Below, in pieces: positions 41,706-52,224 of a DNA stretch of 64,000 nt (its first letter is position 1; the number at the start of each line of letters is the position of its first letter). Location of the stretch: the NCBI RefSeq assembly GCF_023499215.1, contig NZ_JAKHSK010000005.1:62001-126000 (forward strand), written 5' to 3'. The DNA comes from Zunongwangia pacifica (GTDB lineage Bacteria > Bacteroidota > Bacteroidia > Flavobacteriales > Flavobacteriaceae). The notes beneath the pieces were generated by a model. It worked only from the letters and a program-made list of their open reading frames with translations. It did not search any database and was not told the origin of the DNA. A program made the position numbers and the translations under genes.

Positions 41706-44700
41706 CTACATATTTCTTCGGTATTGCCCGCCCACTTCAAACATGGCATTCGTAATCTGGCCAAGGCTGCATACTTTAGTTGCTTCCATTAAAACCTCAA
41801 AAATATTCTCGTTTTGTACGGCCGCTTTTTTGATCGCTTCCAAAGCTTCTTCTGCTTTGGTTTCTTTCGCGGTATGCAGCGTTTCTAAAGTTTTGATCTG
41901 GTTCTGCTTTTCATCCTCTGTCGCTCTTATTACTTCACCAGGAGTAACTGTTGGAGAGCCTGTAGAACTTAAAAATGTATTTACCCCGATAATTGGATAA
42001 TCCCCATTGTGCTTCAGGGTTTCGTAATACAAACTTTCTTCCTGAATTTGCCCACGCTGGTACATGGTTTCCATCGCACCTAAGACTCCGCCTCTTTCTG
42101 TAATACGATCAAATTCCGCATAAACAGCTTCTTCAACCAAATCGGTTAATTCTTCAATAATAAACGACCCCTGAATAGGATTTTCGTTTTTCGCCAGTCC
42201 CAATTCTTTATTTATAATTAGCTGAATTGCCATGGCACGTCTTACTGAAGCTTCGGTTGGCGTAGTAATCGCTTCGTCGTAAGCATTGGTATGTAAAGAA
42301 TTACAATTATCATAGATAGCATACAATGCCTGAAGTGTTGTCCTGATGTCGTTAAAATCAATCTCCTGTGCATGTAAAGACCGCCCGGAAGTCTGGATAT
42401 GATACTTCAGCATTTGCGCTCTTGGATTGGCTTCGTACTTATTTTTTAAAGCTTTAGACCATATTTTTCTGGCCACACGGCCAATCACCGCATACTCGGG
42501 ATCTACTCCATTACTGAAGAAAAACGATAAATTGGGCCCAAATTTATTGATATCCATTCCTCGGCTTAAATAGTATTCCACATAGGTAAAACCATTAGCC
42601 AGGGTAAATGCCAGCTGCGTAATTGGATTGGCGCCGGCTTCAGCAATATGATAGCCTGAAATTGAAACCGAATAAAAGTTTCTTACTTTCTCTTTAATAA
42701 AATACTCCTGAACATCCCCCATTAAACGCAGTGCATATTCCGTAGAGAAAATACAGGTATTTTGCGCCTGATCTTCTTTTAAAATATCGGCCTGCACCGT
42801 TCCACGCACCGATGCCAGCGTATTGATCTTAATTTCCTGATACGTTTCCTGCGGAAGAATCTGGTCTCCGGTTAATCCCAATAACATCAAACCTAAACCA
42901 TCATTTCCTTCAGGAAGTTCGCCTTTATAACCTGGTCGCTCGATATTATTATCGTCGTAAAGCTCTTTTAATTTTGCTTCAACTTTATCTTCTAAAGCAT
43001 GCTCTTTAATATATTTCTCACATTGCTGATCGATAGCGGCATTCATAAAGAATCCAAGTAACATTGGTGCCGGGCCGTTAATCGTCATACTGACTGAAGT
43101 ATACGGATGCGCCAAATCGAAACCAGAATATAATTTCTTAGCATCATCTAAACAGCAAATGGAAACTCCGGCGTTACCTATTTTCCCATAAATATCGGGA
43201 CGATGATCGGGATCGTTACCATAAAGGGTAACCGAATCGAAAGCTGTAGATAAACGCTTGGCCGGCAAACCTAAACTTACATAATGAAATCTTCTATTGG
43301 TTCGCTCTGGCCCACCTTCACCGGCAAACATTCTGGTGGGATCTTCTCCTTGCCGTTTAAACGGATATAATCCTGAAGTATAGGGAAATTCCCCCGGTAC
43401 GTTTTCCTGTAAGCTCCATTTTAGAATATCACCCCAGGCCGAATATTTTGGTAAGGCTATCTTTGGAATTTGCGTACGCGAAAGTGACTCGGTATGCGTT
43501 TCAATTTTAATTTCTTTGTCTCGAACTTTAAACGAATAAATAGGCTCGGTATATTTATTTACTTTCTCCTGCCATCCCAAGATGATCTCCCAATTGTAAG
43601 GATCCAGATCCATCTTCACACGATCAAATTCTTTAAAAAGAAGCCCTAAAAATTCATGATTTTCAGTCTGGTGATCGTCCAAAAATTCTTCCTGTATAAG
43701 TCCGTTTTTATCTAAATGTGCATTATATTTTTCTTCAGCAATATTCGCAACACTCAGTATGGTTTTATAGATACCAAAAAGTTTTTGTGCAATATCGGCC
43801 TGCTTATTTGCGGTTTCGTTATACGAGCGATTATTATCTGCAATTTCTGAAAGGTAGCGTGTACGTTTTGGCGGAATCACAAAAATCTTCTCGCTCATCT
43901 CTCTGGTCACTTCAAAAGTAGATTCTAATTTTGAAGCTGTTTTTTCATCAATCTTATCCATGATTTTACGGTACAAGGTATTCATACCGGGATCATTAAA
44001 CTGCGAAGCGATGGTACCAAACACCGGAAGTTTTTCAGCATCTTCATGCCATAATTGATGATTTCGCTGGTATTGTTTTTTTACATCGCGTAAGGCATCC
44101 TGGGCGCCACGTTTATCGAATTTATTGATCGCAACCAGATCTGCAAAATCTAACATATCGATTTTTTCCAGTTGCGTTGCTGCACCAAATTCTGGCGTCA
44201 TCACATATAAAGAAACATCAGAATGATCGATAATTTCAGTATCTGATTGTCCAATTCCAGAGGTTTCCAGCACAATAAGATCGTATTCCGCTTTTTTCAA
44301 TACCTCAACCGCTTCCTGAACATATTTAGACAAGGCCAGATTACTTTGTCGTGTGGCCAGCGAGCGCATATAAACACGCGGATGGTTTATTGCATTCATC
44401 CTTATACGATCTCCCAGTAACGCTCCACCAGTTTTCTTTTTGGAAGGATCTACAGAGACAATCCCAATATGTTTATCTGGGAAATCACTTAAAAATCGGC
44501 GTACCAGTTCGTCTACAAGACTCGATTTCCCCGCACCACCGGTTCCTGTAATTCCCAGCACCGGAATATTTTTTGTGGTTTCGGCTACCGCTTCAAAATG
44601 TGTTTTAAATTCATTATGCTTATTTTCTGCCAGCGAGATTAATCGGGAAATCGTATTGGTGTTTTTCGATTTTAAGTTTGCAGCAACATCACTATTTTTA

Positions 44701-45158
44701 GGTAACGAAGGCACTTCTTCATCTACCGTTTTCACCAGGTCATTGATCATTCCCTGTAATCCTAATTCACGACCATCATCGGGCGCATAGATTCTGGTAA
44801 TACCATACTCATGAAGATCTTTAATCTCTTCAGGAAGGATTACTCCGCCTCCACCTCCAAAAATCTTGATTTGTCCGGCATTTTTTTCCTGTAGCAAATC
44901 GTACATGTATTTAAAATACTCGGTATGCCCACCCTGATAACTGGTCATGGCAATGGCATGTGCATCTTCCTGTATCGCACAATTCACTACTTCTTCAACA
45001 CTACGATCATGCCCAAGGTGAATCACCTCTACCCCGGTAGCCTGAATAATACGGCGCATAATATTTATGGCTGCATCGTGGCCATCAAAAAGTGAAGCAG
45101 CGGTAACAATTCTTATTTTATGTTTAGGTAAATACGGAGTCTGTTGTTCCATTATCAA
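41706..45158 (-). CDS. icmF: Fused isobutyryl-CoA mutase (IcmF)
   Basis: One 1150-residue chain combining three parts: a B12-binding domain (about 12-145, [13 protein letters not shown] with the cobalt-ligand His27, then [11 protein letters not shown]), a G3E GTPase chaperone (about 200-420, Walker [10 protein letters not shown] at 205-213) and the acyl-CoA mutase barrel (about 560 to the end, [26 protein letters not shown]). Such fusions rearrange isobutyryl- and butyryl-CoA (some also pivalyl-CoA) using adenosylcobalamin, with the GTPase guarding cofactor loading. The FDGHDAAI form is normal in IcmF. A second Met two codons later (45152) is an alternative start. It stands alone. Confidence 0.93.
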   Translation of the reverse strand: MIMEQQTPYLPKHKIRIVTAASLFDGHDAAINIMRRIIQATGVEVIHLGHDRSVEEVVNCAIQEDAHAIAMTSYQGGHTEYFKYMYDLLQEKNAGQIKIFGGGGGVILPEEIKDLHEYGITRIYAPDDGRELGLQGMINDLVKTVDEEVPSLPKNSDVAANLKSKNTNTISRLISLAENKHNEFKTHFEAVAETTKNIPVLGITGTGGAGKSSLVDELVRRFLSDFPDKHIGIVSVDPSKKKTGGALLGDRIRMNAINHPRVYMRSLATRQSNLALSKYVQEAVEVLKKAEYDLIVLETSGIGQSDTEIIDHSDVSLYVMTPEFGAATQLEKIDMLDFADLVAINKFDKRGAQDALRDVKKQYQRNHQLWHEDAEKLPVFGTIASQFNDPGMNTLYRKIMDKIDEKTASKLESTFEVTREMSEKIFVIPPKRTRYLSEIADNNRSYNETANKQADIAQKLFGIYKTILSVANIAEEKYNAHLDKNGLIQEEFLDDHQTENHEFLGLLFKEFDRVKMDLDPYNWEIILGWQEKVNKYTEPIYSFKVRDKEIKIETHTESLSRTQIPKIALPKYSAWGDILKWSLQENVPGEFPYTSGLYPFKRQGEDPTRMFAGEGGPERTNRRFHYVSLGLPAKRLSTAFDSVTLYGNDPDHRPDIYGKIGNAGVSICCLDDAKKLYSGFDLAHPYTSVSMTINGPAPMLLGFFMNAAIDQQCEKYIKEHALEDKVEAKLKELYDDNNIERPGYKGELPEGNDGLGLMLLGLTGDQILPQETYQEIKINTLASVRGTVQADILKEDQAQNTCIFSTEYALRLMGDVQEYFIKEKVRNFYSVSISGYHIAEAGANPITQLAFTLANGFTYVEYYLSRGMDINKFGPNLSFFFSNGVDPEYAVIGRVARKIWSKALKNKYEANPRAQMLKYHIQTSGRSLHAQEIDFNDIRTTLQALYAIYDNCNSLHTNAYDEAITTPTEASVRRAMAIQLIINKELGLAKNENPIQGSFIIEELTDLVEEAVYAEFDRITERGGVLGAMETMYQRGQIQEESLYYETLKHNGDYPIIGVNTFLSSTGSPTVTPGEVIRATEDEKQNQIKTLETLHTAKETKAEEALEAIKKAAVQNENIFEVLMEATKVCSLGQITNAMFEVGGQYRRNM

Positions 45159-45290
45159 TAAAGAGTGAAATTATAAGTGGCAATTTACGAAAATTGTAAA
45201 TAATTTTTGATTATTCTGAAAAAAGCATAAATCTGACTTCATATTAGTGCAGTTAAAGTGATTAGACTAATTTTATTTTTTATCAGGCTT

Positions 45291-45354
45291 TACTTGATAA
45301 TCGAGATTAGACACTCTAATCCCGTACCAATACCAATGCTATTGGGAACGGGAT
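45291..45354. repeat. REP-like pair: dispersed repeat plus GGGAT hairpin
   Basis: 45291-45309 is the reverse complement of the 19-base repeat at 12031-12049 with one mismatch. It is followed by a hairpin (45319-45354) with arms ATCCCGTACCAATA and TATTGGGAACGGGAT. At 11990-12049 a hairpin with ATCCC/GGGAT arms lies next to the same 19-base repeat, so the arrangement is shared. Confidence 0.5.
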
Positions 45355-45445
45355 AAGAATGCATTTAAATAAAAATAATGTTCTAATAACTTACTTATGG
45401 GCTTGTCCCAGGTAGTGTAATTTTTAGAACTTTTAATATAAAAAA

Positions 45446-46297
45446 ATGGCGAAGGTTACTTTACTTATTAATTGTAAAGATAAAAGCGGAATTATCGCAA
45501 CGGTTACTAATTTCTTCCATGCTAGGAACGGAAATATTGTTTATATCGACCAGTATGTAGATACTGAAAACGGTATTTTCTTTATGCGTCTGGAAAATGA
45601 GTTTGCTACAGACTTTGATATTGCAGAACTGCGGGCAGCATTTGATAAAGAGATTGCTGAAACCTATAATATGGACTGGAAGCTGTTTGCTGAAGAACGG
45701 GTCTTAAAAATGGCCATTTTCGTCTCTAAATACGACCATTGTTTATACGATATTTTGGGAAGGTTTAAAGCGGGAGAACTAAATGTAGAGATCCCGTTTA
45801 TTTTAAGCAACCACAAGGATCTTGCGCCCATTGCCAAGGCTTTTGATATTCCTTTTTATCATGTACCCGTTACGAAAGACAATAAAGCAGAGGCTGAAGC
45901 AAAACAGCTGGAGCTTTTGCAACAATTTGAAGTCGATTTTATCGTGCTGGCACGTTACATGCAAATTATCTCAGATAAGATGATTAGCGAATTCCCTAAC
46001 AATATTATTAATATTCATCATTCATTTTTACCTGCCTTTGCCGGGGCAAAACCTTATCATTCGGCTTACAAACGGGGCGTAAAGATTATTGGTGCCACCT
46101 GCCATTATGTTACGGCTGAACTGGATGCCGGCCCAATTATCGAACAGGATATTACCCGAATTTCGCATTCACACTCCATAAAAGATTTGATCCTGAAAGG
46201 ACGCGATTTGGAAAAAATCGTATTCTCACGCGGAATAAAGCTTCATATTCAAAGAAAAACAATGGTCTTTAATAACAAAACCATCATTTTTACATAA
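45446..46297 (+). CDS. purU: Formyltetrahydrofolate deformylase
   Basis: Hydrolyses 10-formyl-THF to formate and THF, balancing one-carbon pools and feeding formate-dependent purine synthesis. An ACT-type N-terminal domain (about 3-80, VTLLINCKDKSGIIATVTNFF) is followed by a formyltransferase-type domain whose catalytic Asn-His-Asp are seen in NIINIHHSFLPAFAGAKPYHSAYKRG and AELDAGPIIEQD. The 283-residue length is normal. It stands alone; the gap upstream contains REP-like palindromes, and a MITE-like element begins at its stop codon. Confidence 0.94.
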   Translation: MAKVTLLINCKDKSGIIATVTNFFHARNGNIVYIDQYVDTENGIFFMRLENEFATDFDIAELRAAFDKEIAETYNMDWKLFAEERVLKMAIFVSKYDHCLYDILGRFKAGELNVEIPFILSNHKDLAPIAKAFDIPFYHVPVTKDNKAEAEAKQLELLQQFEVDFIVLARYMQIISDKMISEFPNNIINIHHSFLPAFAGAKPYHSAYKRGVKIIGATCHYVTAELDAGPIIEQDITRISHSHSIKDLILKGRDLEKIVFSRGIKLHIQRKTMVFNNKTIIFT

Positions 46298-46447
46298 AAG
46301 AGGCTGTCTAAAAACTCAATTTTAGTCAACCTGTTCCGATAGCTATCGGAATTGTTTCAGTTTCTCATAACAATTTATAAATCAATGAGATGAGATTCTG
46401 AAACAAGTTCAAAATGACGTTTTTGGGTGTTTTTAGACAGCCTCTTT
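46297..46447. mobile_element. MITE-like element or long-arm terminator
   Basis: A perfect 19-base inverted repeat, AAAGAGGCTGTCTAAAAAC (46297-46315) and its complement (46429-46447), brackets 113 bases of palindromic DNA. GAGGCTGTCT-type ends are also found at termini of IS elements, so a small non-autonomous element is possible. No target-site duplication is obvious. Alternatively it is a long hairpin that ends purU. Confidence 0.5.
46334..46406. repeat. REP-like nested hairpins (copy 1)
   Basis: TTCCGATAGCTATCGGAA (46334-46351) is followed by a hairpin with 17-base arms (46352-46368 and 46390-46406, 15 of 17 paired). The order palindrome, CTCAT/ATGAG hairpin, CTGAA, TGACG is the same as in the element at 49994-50104. 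Confidence 0.7.
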
Positions 46448-46509
46448 GCATCTATTTTTTCTGAATCTTTGATTCAAAAATATGCTACAATATTTTCAAG
46501 ATTCAATAA

Positions 46510-48000
46510 TTATCGAGCGAATTCTTCCATATTAATTTGTACTCCTAATCCACTGGCGATTCGTCCTCCTAGTTCGGGATCAGCTCTAAACCAGTGACAA
46601 AGCTGGCGCATAATAATTTCATCTTTCTTCTCACCTTCAATCTGGCTCATTGATCCAACGGTGTTGGAAACCAGATTCGATTTCGCCTCGTCACTCATAA
46701 TTCGGTATAAATTACCGGGTTGCGTATAATGATCATTATCGCCTGCTTCAGCCGCATTACGATCAAACCATTCGGCTTCAGTATCGGTTACCCTTGGTGC
46801 TTTCAATTTATATTTTTCGTCTACCGTAATATCATCAAAGCTATTTGGGTAGTAATTTTCACTTCTTCCGCCGTTACCATCCACACGCATAAAACCATCT
46901 CTTTGATAATTATTCACCATATAAGGACAACGATTTACCGGTATCTGCTCATAATTTGCCCCTAAACGATAGCGGTGCGCGTCTGGATAAGACAACAAAC
47001 GTCCCTGTAGCATTTTATCTGGAGAATAACCTATACCATCTACAATATGTGCTGGCGCGAAAGCCGATTGCTCAATTTGAGCAAAATAATTATCGGCATT
47101 TTTGTTTAATTCCATCTTCCCCACTTCGATTAACGGATAATCATCATGCGGCCAAACCTTGGTAAGATCAAAAGGATTCCATTTATAGTCTTTCGCTTCT
47201 TCTTCTGGCATTACCTGAATTTTAAGCGTCCATGTTGGAAAATTGCCATTTTCAATATTTTCCAGCAGATCCTGCTGAGCGAAATCTGGATTTTCACCTG
47301 CCATTTTAACTGATTCTTCATCGGTGAAGTTTTTAATTCCCTGATCGGTTTTAAAATGGAATTTCACATAAAAACGCTCATCCTTATCATTAATCATCGA
47401 GAAAGTATGTGATCCATAACCATTCATGTGGCGAAAACCGTAAGGCGTACCACGGTCACTCATTAAAATAAGCACCTGGTGTAATGATTCTGGGTTTAGC
47501 GACCAGTAATCCCAACGCATGGTTTGCGATTTCATATTGGTAAACGGATGCCGTTTTTGAGTATGTATAAAATCGGCGAATTTCTTAGGATCTTTAATAA
47601 AGAACACCGGAGTATTATTTCCCACTAAATCCCAGTTACCTTCTTCGGTATAAAATTTTAATGCGAATCCTCGTGGATCACGATCGGAATCTGCCGAACC
47701 TTTTTCGCCACCAACGGTAGAGAACCTTGCCAGCATATCGGTTTTTTTACCAACTTCAGAAAATATTTTTGCCCGGGTATACTTCGTAATATCGTTTGTT
47801 ACTGTAAATGTCCCAAAAGCACCAGAACCTTTGGCGTGTACCACACGCTCTGGGATTCGCTCTCTGTTAAAATGGGCCATTGATTCGTGAAGTACATAAT
47901 CTTCAAGCAATAACGGTCCTCTTCTTCCCACGCTTAAGGAATCTTCTTTTTCTACAAAAGGCCTTCCTGAAGCAGTGGTTAATTTTTTCTCGTTAGACAT
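46510..48000 (-). CDS. katA: Catalase (heme, small-subunit monofunctional)
   Basis: Converts hydrogen peroxide to water and oxygen. The 496 residues start [22 protein letters not shown]. The catalytic His is in [18 protein letters not shown], the distal Asn in [13 protein letters not shown], and the proximal heme Tyr in the [14 protein letters not shown] segment. No C-terminal flavodoxin-like domain is present, so this is the small-subunit, NADPH-binding type (clade 3 by length). It is probably cytoplasmic, since no signal peptide is evident. It stands alone, with no OxyR-type regulator near it. Confidence 0.97.
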   Translation of the reverse strand: MSNEKKLTTASGRPFVEKEDSLSVGRRGPLLLEDYVLHESMAHFNRERIPERVVHAKGSGAFGTFTVTNDITKYTRAKIFSEVGKKTDMLARFSTVGGEKGSADSDRDPRGFALKFYTEEGNWDLVGNNTPVFFIKDPKKFADFIHTQKRHPFTNMKSQTMRWDYWSLNPESLHQVLILMSDRGTPYGFRHMNGYGSHTFSMINDKDERFYVKFHFKTDQGIKNFTDEESVKMAGENPDFAQQDLLENIENGNFPTWTLKIQVMPEEEAKDYKWNPFDLTKVWPHDDYPLIEVGKMELNKNADNYFAQIEQSAFAPAHIVDGIGYSPDKMLQGRLLSYPDAHRYRLGANYEQIPVNRCPYMVNNYQRDGFMRVDGNGGRSENYYPNSFDDITVDEKYKLKAPRVTDTEAEWFDRNAAEAGDNDHYTQPGNLYRIMSDEAKSNLVSNTVGSMSQIEGEKKDEIIMRQLCHWFRADPELGGRIASGLGVQINMEEFAR

Positions 48001-48115
48001 AATTCTAGTTTTAGTTTCAATTTTTTTAAAGGTAAATAGGATGTTTCAATAATAGAAATCGATAATTTTAATTTATTCATAAATTTTTATAATAATAGAT
48101 CTACATTAGATATCT

Positions 48116-48123
48116 TATATTTG
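48116..48123 (+). promoter_or_regulatory. DUF4197 gene -7 box
   Basis: TATATTTG matches TAnnTTTG; it covers the TTG at 48121, so the true start is the ATG at 48136, 12 bases further. Confidence 0.55.
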
Positions 48124-48135
48124 AAAAAAAGCTCC

Positions 48136-48840
48136 ATGAAAAAATTACTTTGCCTTATCGCTATTTTCACTTTATGCTCTTGTGCAGAATTGCAAGATAT
48201 TGCCAGCCAGTTACCCCAAAGTGGTTATGGTATTACCAACACTGAAATTGCGGCTGGATTACGCCAGGCCTTAGATTTTGGTATCGATAAACAGGTTACC
48301 AAACTTACCCAGGAAGATGGTTTTTTTAAGAACGAATTAGTAAAAATCACCTTGCCGGCCGAGTTACAAAAGGTAGATAAAACCTTGCGCGGTGTTGGAT
48401 TGGATAATTTAGCCGACCAAGGCTTAAAAGTGTTGAACCGCGCTGCTGAAGATGCTGTTAAAGAAGCTACCCCAATTTTTGTAAACGCGGTTAGGGAAAT
48501 TACCTTTAATGATGCCCGTAATATTTTATTGGGACAAGATGATGCCGCTACCCAATATTTAATAGGAAAAACCAAATCTCAGCTCTACGATAAATTTAGC
48601 CCTATAATTACAAACTCTTTGGATAAAGTTGGCGCTAACCAAATTTGGAGTACTATTATTCAGCGTTATAACAGCATTCCGCTAACCAATAAGGTAAATC
48701 CAGATCTTTCAGATTATGTAACTTCAGAGGCTTTAGATGGTGTTTATACCATGATTGCAGTAGAAGAAAAGGATATACGCGATGATATTTCTGCACGAAC
48801 AACACCCCTGCTAAAACGCGTTTTTTCGCTTCAGGATTAA
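48136..48840 (+). CDS. DUF4197 family lipoprotein
   Basis: A 234-residue envelope lipoprotein of unknown function. The signal MKKLLCLIAIFTLCSC has Cys16 as the lipid site. The DUF4197 core is recognisable: GYGITNTEIAAGLRQALDFGIDKQVTKLTQEDGFFKNELVKITLPAELQKVDKTLRGVGL and, later, the helical VNAVREITFNDARNILLGQDDAATQYL. The C-terminus (DYVTSEALDGVYTMIAVEEKDIRDDISARTTPLLKRVF) is also conserved. It is a single-gene unit followed by a 128-base gap. Confidence 0.9.
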   Translation: MKKLLCLIAIFTLCSCAELQDIASQLPQSGYGITNTEIAAGLRQALDFGIDKQVTKLTQEDGFFKNELVKITLPAELQKVDKTLRGVGLDNLADQGLKVLNRAAEDAVKEATPIFVNAVREITFNDARNILLGQDDAATQYLIGKTKSQLYDKFSPIITNSLDKVGANQIWSTIIQRYNSIPLTNKVNPDLSDYVTSEALDGVYTMIAVEEKDIRDDISARTTPLLKRVFSLQD

Positions 48841-48934
48841 GAAGTCCAAAATATTTTAACAAAAACACAGGTTTATCAATAAACTTTACATTAACCTTAA
48901 CTGCTGCTTAGTAAATCTTAAATGAACTCCGGCC

Positions 48935-48942
48935 TATCTTTG
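48935..48942 (+). promoter_or_regulatory. Lacal_2735 gene -7 box
   Basis: TATCTTTG matches TAnnTTTG, 26 bases before the ATG at 48969. Confidence 0.5.
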
Positions 48943-48968
48943 TATTCATCAGAAGAACGATTAGGAGT

Positions 48969-49166
48969 ATGTTTAGGATTTTCAAACAAAAGATGAAAGA
49001 AGAATGCATGTGTGAGAAATACACGCAATTAATGCATAAGGCCTATAAATTAGCACTTGTAGATAAAGAACGTAGTGATAAAATTAATGCTAAGGCTAAA
49101 AAAATATTACGCGAACTAAGGCGTATGCATTATCCCGAAGTCGAAAATTGGGCTACAGAATATTAA
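48969..49166 (+). CDS. Lacal_2735 family small protein
   Basis: A 65-residue charged, helical protein found widely in Flavobacteriia, MFRIFKQKMKEECMCEKYTQLMHKAYKLALVDKERSDKINAKAKKILRELRRM. The first residues and the KYxxLMxxAYxLxxVDxxxSDxxxAxAxxIL pattern fit that family; no function is known. It has its own -7 box. Its stop overlaps the end of the convergent metal-receptor gene by four bases. Confidence 0.7.
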   Translation: MFRIFKQKMKEECMCEKYTQLMHKAYKLALVDKERSDKINAKAKKILRELRRMHYPEVENWATEY

Positions 49167-49933
49167 TTTAAGGTTTTAAAGTAATCCATTGCTTTTTCTA
49201 ATCGTGAGCCATACCAACTAAAATATTCTCCATCTACAAGAATAGCGTTTAACCCAAGGCTTTTTATCTCCTCTATATGTTTTTGCTTAAAAGGAAAAGG
49301 TTCACTAGACAGTAATACTAGATCTGGTGCATACTCAATCAATTGTTCCTTACTAATCGATGGATATCGATTCTCATCAATTTTATTCTCTAACTTATTA
49401 AGTTGTAGTAGTTCATTAATAAAGGTATCCTTTCCCGCAGCCATATACGGGTCTTTCCAGATAAGATAAATACAACTTTTCCATTTTTTATGCTGAATTT
49501 CTTTTGAAAGAATCTCTATTTTATTTTCGATAGAACAGACTAAATTTTGTGCATTCTCCGGCATTCTAAAGATTTCCCCATATTCTTTTATAAGTTGAAG
49601 TGCATCTGAAGTATTGGAAATATCTGAAACATGAACCGGGGCGATTTTCTCTAATTCGGTTACCATTTCTTTTGTATTCTCTTCTTTGTTGCACAAAATA
49701 ATATCTGGCTTTAAAGCCTTGATTTTATCTATATGGACTGATTTTGTACCGCCAACAATTGTTTTTTCATTCCTAAGATTTTTTGGATGTACGCAAAACT
49801 TAGTGATCCCCAATAAACGATCTTTAAGACCAAGATCTAACAGAAGCTCTGTCTGACTTGGCACTAAAGAGACAATGCGCTTTGGAGTATTGCGAAGCAT
49901 TAATTTTCGGCCTAAATGATCGAAAATCGTCAT
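49163..49933 (-). CDS. Helical backbone metal receptor (BtuF/FepB-like), no signal peptide
   Basis: A 256-residue protein of the class III substrate-binding fold that binds vitamin B12 or iron chelates in other bacteria. Family motifs are RIVSLVPSQTELLLDLGLKDRLLGITKFCVHP and LKPDIILCNKEENTKEMVTELEKIAPVHVSDI. It starts MTIFDHLGRKLMLRNTPKRIVSL, with no signal peptide or lipobox, so it would stay in the cytoplasm unless a start was missed; upstream sequence gives no alternative. No permease or ATPase is nearby. Flavobacterial homologs of this type also lack signals, as I recall. Confidence 0.8.
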   Translation of the reverse strand: MTIFDHLGRKLMLRNTPKRIVSLVPSQTELLLDLGLKDRLLGITKFCVHPKNLRNEKTIVGGTKSVHIDKIKALKPDIILCNKEENTKEMVTELEKIAPVHVSDISNTSDALQLIKEYGEIFRMPENAQNLVCSIENKIEILSKEIQHKKWKSCIYLIWKDPYMAAGKDTFINELLQLNKLENKIDENRYPSISKEQLIEYAPDLVLLSSEPFPFKQKHIEEIKSLGLNAILVDGEYFSWYGSRLEKAMDYFKTLN

Positions 49934-49993
49934 AAAAATTATTGGAATTAATGATTATCAGTTATTTGTAATCAATGTGATTTTTGTCATTCC

Positions 49994-50104
49994 ATTCCGA
50001 TAGCTATCGGAATTATCCGGAATCTCATACAGATTGAAGAAAAGACTTTGAGTATGAGACCCTGAATCAAGCCCGCCTGCCGGACGGGCAGGTTCAGGGT
50101 GACG
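49994..50104. repeat. REP-like nested hairpins (copy 2)
   Basis: The 20-base palindrome ATTCCGATAGCTATCGGAAT is followed by three nested stems: TCTCATAC/GTATGAGA (50023/50052), CCCTGAA/TTCAGGG (50060/50093) and CCTGCC/GGCAGG (50076/50087). The same layout, without the last GC-rich stem, is at 46334-46419. Confidence 0.75.
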
Positions 50105-50120
50105 GTACTCTTATAATTCA

Positions 50121-50954
50121 TTACGCATGTCCAAATTTAAATTTCTGTAATTCTTCAGCCATTTGTTGCTGTAAAATTTCGGCTTTCGCTGCGGCGACTT
50201 CAGCAAAATTATTATTGGTAGAAGCATAAATAATCTTACGGCTGCTGTTCACTAAAAGCCCCACATTTTTGGTCATTCCATATTTACAAACGTCTTCTAA
50301 ACTTCCCCCCTGTGCTCCAACGCCAGGAACAAGTAGAAAACTTTCAGGTACAATTTTACGAACCTCAGCAAGATATTCGGCTTTAGTTGCACCAACCACA
50401 TACATCAGGTTTTCTGAATGCTCCCAGGTTTTAGAGGTTTCAAGGACTCTTTTATAAATTTCGGTATCATCAGATTTTAAGGTTTGAAAATCGAAAGCAC
50501 CTTCGTTAGACGTTAAGGCAAGGAGAATTGTATGCTTATTTTCGAATTCTAAAAATGGCTCTACCGAATCTTTTCCCATATATGGTGCTACGGTAACCGA
50601 ATCGAATCCCATATCTTTAAGAAAGGTCTTCGCGTACATTTTAGAAGTATTCCCTATATCGCCACGCTTAGCATCAGCAATGGTATAAATTTCAGGATAG
50701 TTATCGTGAAGATAATTAATGGTTTTTTGCAAAGCTTCCCAGCCTTTTAAACCACAGGCTTCATAAAAAGCCGTATTGGGTTTATAGGCCACGCAAAATT
50801 GATGCGTGGCGTCTATAATGGCTTTATTAAAACTAAATATGGGATCTTCTTCAGAAAGTAGATAAGTCGGAATTTTTTTAAGGTCTACATCTAGACCTAT
50901 ACATAAAAAGGATTGCTTTTTTTTAATCTGCTCTACTAACTCCTGAGTGGTCAT
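50121..50954 (-). CDS. pyrF: Orotidine 5'-phosphate decarboxylase (group 2)
   Basis: Last step of UMP synthesis, removing CO2 from OMP. The catalytic Asp-Lys-x-x-Asp signature is [10 protein letters not shown] (Asp94, Lys96, Asp99). At 277 residues, with the N-terminal [14 protein letters not shown] and the insert around [14 protein letters not shown], it is of the longer type II form found in actinobacteria and Bacteroidota. It lies 35 bases downstream of prfA on the same strand, so they are probably co-transcribed. Confidence 0.95.
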   Translation of the reverse strand: MTTQELVEQIKKKQSFLCIGLDVDLKKIPTYLLSEEDPIFSFNKAIIDATHQFCVAYKPNTAFYEACGLKGWEALQKTINYLHDNYPEIYTIADAKRGDIGNTSKMYAKTFLKDMGFDSVTVAPYMGKDSVEPFLEFENKHTILLALTSNEGAFDFQTLKSDDTEIYKRVLETSKTWEHSENLMYVVGATKAEYLAEVRKIVPESFLLVPGVGAQGGSLEDVCKYGMTKNVGLLVNSSRKIIYASTNNNFAEVAAAKAEILQQQMAEELQKFKFGHA

Positions 50955-50989
50955 ATTTAGGTTTTAAATGACATTTAAAATGCCGAATA

Positions 50990-52066
50990 TTAAAATATAT
51001 CTGAATTCTCTTTAAGCTTCTCGGTATTTTCTACCAGTCTAAGCTCGTCGATGATCTTTTGAATATCACCATTTACAATATTGGATAGATCGTAAAGGGT
51101 AAGGTTAATCCTATGATCGGTTACACGACCTTGCGGATAGTTATAGGTTCTAATTTTTGCACTACGGTCACCACTTGAAACCATCGAGTTACGCTTTGCG
51201 GCATCGGCTTCCATCTTCTTTGCCAGCTCCATTTCATATAAACGGGAGCGCAACACCCTAAAGGCCTTTTCGCGGTTTTTATGCTGCGATTTTTGATCCT
51301 GACATTGGGCGACCAAACCTGTTGGTTCGTGAGTTAATCGCACGGCAGAATAGGTAGTGTTTACCGATTGCCCACCAGGTCCCGATGAACAGAAATAATC
51401 AATACGAACATCTTTAGGATCGATCTCCACATCAAATTCTTCAGCTTCTGGCAATACCATCACGGTGGCTGCCGAGGTATGTACACGTCCCTGGGTTTCG
51501 GTTTGCGGTACGCGCTGTACACGGTGAACACCAGCTTCAAACTTCATGGTACCATAAACATCTTCTCCAGAAATCTCAAAGATCATCTCCTTAAATCCGC
51601 CACTGGTCCCTTCGCTAAAATCGACAATATTGTGACTCCAACCTTTACTTTCTACATATTTGGTGTACATTCTGTAAAGATCACCTGCAAATATACTTGC
51701 TTCGTCACCACCGGTACCTGCACGAATTTCCATCACGACGTTTTTAGCGTCTTCAGGATCTTTAGGCACCAACATCATCCGTATCTTCTCTTCAAGCGCC
51801 GGTAACTCTTCTTTGGCTTCTTCCTGTTGAAGTTTAGCCATCTCTGTCATTTCAGGATCACTACCATCAGCAATAATCTCTTCAGCTTCTTTAAGATTCT
51901 CGGTAAGTTCAATATATCTTTCGCGCTCATTCATAAGCGCTCTAAGATCTTTGTATTCTTTATTAAGTTCAACATAACGTTTTTGATCGGAAATAATATC
52001 TGGCTGGATAATCAGATCATTCACTTCATCAAAACGTTGTTTAACAATATTAAGCTTCTCTAACAT
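50990..52066 (-). CDS. prfA: Peptide chain release factor 1
   Basis: Terminates translation at UAA and UAG. The 358 residues have the GGQ catalytic motif at 231-233 ([11 protein letters not shown]) and the stop-codon-reading tripeptide P-Q-T at 187-189, in the P-x-T form of RF1 rather than SPF of RF2. The N-terminal coiled helices (1-100), domain 2 and the C-terminal domain are complete. There is an exact -7 box 24 bases upstream. It leads a two-gene unit with pyrF. Confidence 0.97.
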   Translation of the reverse strand: MLEKLNIVKQRFDEVNDLIIQPDIISDQKRYVELNKEYKDLRALMNERERYIELTENLKEAEEIIADGSDPEMTEMAKLQQEEAKEELPALEEKIRMMLVPKDPEDAKNVVMEIRAGTGGDEASIFAGDLYRMYTKYVESKGWSHNIVDFSEGTSGGFKEMIFEISGEDVYGTMKFEAGVHRVQRVPQTETQGRVHTSAATVMVLPEAEEFDVEIDPKDVRIDYFCSSGPGGQSVNTTYSAVRLTHEPTGLVAQCQDQKSQHKNREKAFRVLRSRLYEMELAKKMEADAAKRNSMVSSGDRSAKIRTYNYPQGRVTDHRINLTLYDLSNIVNGDIQKIIDELRLVENTEKLKENSDIF

Positions 52067-52089
52067 ACAATTCTTAAGAATTTAGATCA

Positions 52090-52097
52090 CAAATTTA
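52090..52097 (-). promoter_or_regulatory. prfA -7 box
   Basis: On the minus strand TAAATTTG matches TAnnTTTG, 23 bases before the ATG at 52066. Confidence 0.5.
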
Positions 52098-52224
52098 CAA
52101 TAATTTGACTGAATTTTTATCTTCTCTAAACTTTACCTGTTCGTTTTCTTTATTTTGGTGATATTCATAATAAAATAAGCTTTTTAACGCTTTCATTTCA
52201 AAGCATCAATCAAAATCTCAAAAA

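Noticed and set aside
41706-45158. Altered B12 motif (DGHDAA instead of DxHxxG) as a defect
   Set aside because: FDGHDAAI is the usual form in fused IcmF proteins, so it is not evidence of loss.
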